Shown in pieces: positions 5,850 to 6,239 of a stretch of DNA of 6,239 nucleotides (positions are counted from its first letter, which is position 1; each line of letters begins with the position of its first letter). A program made the translations under genes and the position numbers. The stretch lies in assembly GCA_036505615.1 (NCBI GenBank), contig DASXTB010000417.1, positions 1 through 6,239 of the forward strand. Direction: 5' to 3'. Under the pieces are notes generated by a model that made no database searches, had not been told where the DNA came from, and saw nothing but the letters and a program-made list of their open reading frames with translations. The DNA comes from DASXTB01 sp036505615 (GTDB taxonomy: Bacteria > Acidobacteriota > UBA6911 > JACQSX01).

Positions 5850-5893
5850 ATACGCAGTTGGAAAATTCAAAGCCGCGGAGCGGCGACGGGGAA

Positions 5894-5962
5894 TCACAGT
5901 TGCTCGAAGGCAGGTTGATTTTTCAGTGAACGATCAAAAGTCACGGTATCGAGCCCGATCAT
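5894..5962 (-). CDS. possible 22-residue leader ORF upstream of the MFS gene
   Basis: The minus strand has GGGAGGT (complement of 5971-5977) eight bases before an ATG at 5962. The frame runs 22 codons (MIGLDTVTFD at its start, AFEQL at its end) and stops with TGA at 5896-5894. The stop overlaps a GTG in the transporter frame at 5897-5895, making a GTGA overlap of the kind seen in translational coupling. The peptide has no recognised family, membrane segment or run of one amino acid that would suggest classical attenuation. The same frame is open further upstream to 6148, but that part reads through the palindrome and the 9-bp repeat and has no family resemblance I recognise. It may be a chance ORF; the good ribosome binding site is the main argument for it. 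Confidence 0.35.
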   Translation of the reverse strand: MIGLDTVTFDRSLKNQPAFEQL

Positions 5963-6017
5963 ATCGGTGAACCTCCCGCAAAAAATGGTTAATAAAACAC
6001 AGATTTCCCGGTCCGGT

Positions 6018-6063
6018 ATCACGAGCACGTGCACGTAACCGTCGATGTGGACACGTGCGTGAT
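6018..6063. promoter_or_regulatory. palindromic leader region upstream of the MFS gene
   Basis: ATCACG plus CACGTG on the left (6018-6031, split by AG) pairs with CACGTG plus CGTGAT on the right (6052-6063) around a 20-base loop, a 12-bp stem with a two-base bulge. A second perfect 10-bp palindrome, ACGTGCACGT, overlaps at 6027-6036. The structure lies about 40 bases upstream of the leader-ORF ribosome binding site on the minus strand. It may be an operator or an RNA hairpin; no regulator is in view. Confidence 0.4.
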
Positions 6064-6086
6064 CGTCAACATAGCCGATGCCCGCC

Positions 6087-6146
6087 GTGTCCTTGGTGTC
6101 CTTTGTGGTTAAACTGCTTTTTGACCACCAAGGACACAAAGGACAC
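6087..6146. repeat. inverted repeat of 9-bp units
   Basis: Two 26-base arms (6087-6112 and 6121-6146) are reverse complements at 23 of 26 positions around an 8-base loop. The right arm contains 9-bp periods of the type CACCAAGGA, CACAAAGGA, continuing as CACAATGGA to 6151. In one minus-strand frame this reads KDTKDT, a peptide I know as a repeat artefact in environmental genomes. It probably is a dispersed intergenic repeat; the stem could also act as a transcriptional barrier. Confidence 0.75.
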
Positions 6147-6188
6147 AATGGAAAAAACCAACGTGTGGACTTTCAAGTTAGTTCAGCT

Positions 6189-6234
6189 CTTTGCGTCTTT
6201 GCGTTAGATCTTTCGTTAGAAATTTGTGAATAAT
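6189..6234. repeat. short direct repeat CTTTGCGT and shared 15-base motif
   Basis: CTTTGCGT occurs twice back to back (6189-6204), followed by TAGA repeated around CTTTCGT (6205-6220). Then comes the 15-base motif at 6220-6234 that matches the complement of 2338-2352 at 14 of 15 positions. With the 9-bp inverted repeat just before, this seems to be one compound intergenic element that may run past the window end. Confidence 0.5.
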
Positions 6235-6239
6235 TCAGA

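Noticed and set aside
5963..6148. An 84-residue minus-strand gene extending the mini-ORF upstream
   Set aside because: Its N-terminus is translation of the 9-bp repeat, it runs through the palindromes, has no ribosome binding site at its ATG and matches no family I know. Only the 22-codon part has a supported start.

Overview
The window looks like a piece of chromosome from a soil or sediment heterotroph, most likely an acidobacterium (Solibacter/Bryobacter-like) or a similar repeat-rich environmental lineage. This rests on the gene types: a secreted ThuA-like protein, a secreted two-domain acetylxylan-esterase-like hydrolase and an exported or membrane-anchored cupin. It also rests on short tandem repeats with 7-bp and 9-bp periods that fill the spacers and run into reading frames. 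The phylum is an inference; there is no rRNA or marker gene here. No tRNA, CRISPR array, transposase or phage gene was seen.

Layout. 1-861 (+): a -10-like box, a ribosome binding site and a ThuA-family protein. 970-1545 (-): a DUF488-family protein whose first dozen codons come from a repeat. 1510-1741: a composite inverted element of heptamer arrays that fills the whole space between DUF488 and the next gene. 1748-2188 (-): a cupin protein with a strong Shine-Dalgarno. 2189-2766: a 578-base non-coding stretch with a cluster of REP-like hairpins, one perfect 8-bp hairpin, a -10-like box and a small heptamer array. 2767-4515 (+): a secreted alpha/beta-hydrolase with a second, apparently inactive hydrolase-like domain. 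4516-4628: a convergent spacer with another heptamer array. 4629-5849 (-): a 12-TM major facilitator transporter carrying a heptamer-derived peptide in its central loop. 5894-5962 (-): a possible 22-codon leader ORF with a good ribosome binding site, ending in a GTGA overlap with an alternative GTG start of the transporter. 6018-6234: a palindromic leader region and a 9-bp-period inverted repeat.

How the genes fit together. ThuA-like protein, esterase and transporter would suit uptake and modification of plant-derived or other polysaccharide sugars, but gene orientations are mixed and there is no clear shared operon, so this is only a theme. The strongest signal in the window is the heptamer repeat family. 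At least five separate arrays occur in about 3.8 kb, in both orientations, next to or inside four of the five main genes, and two of them are translated in frame.
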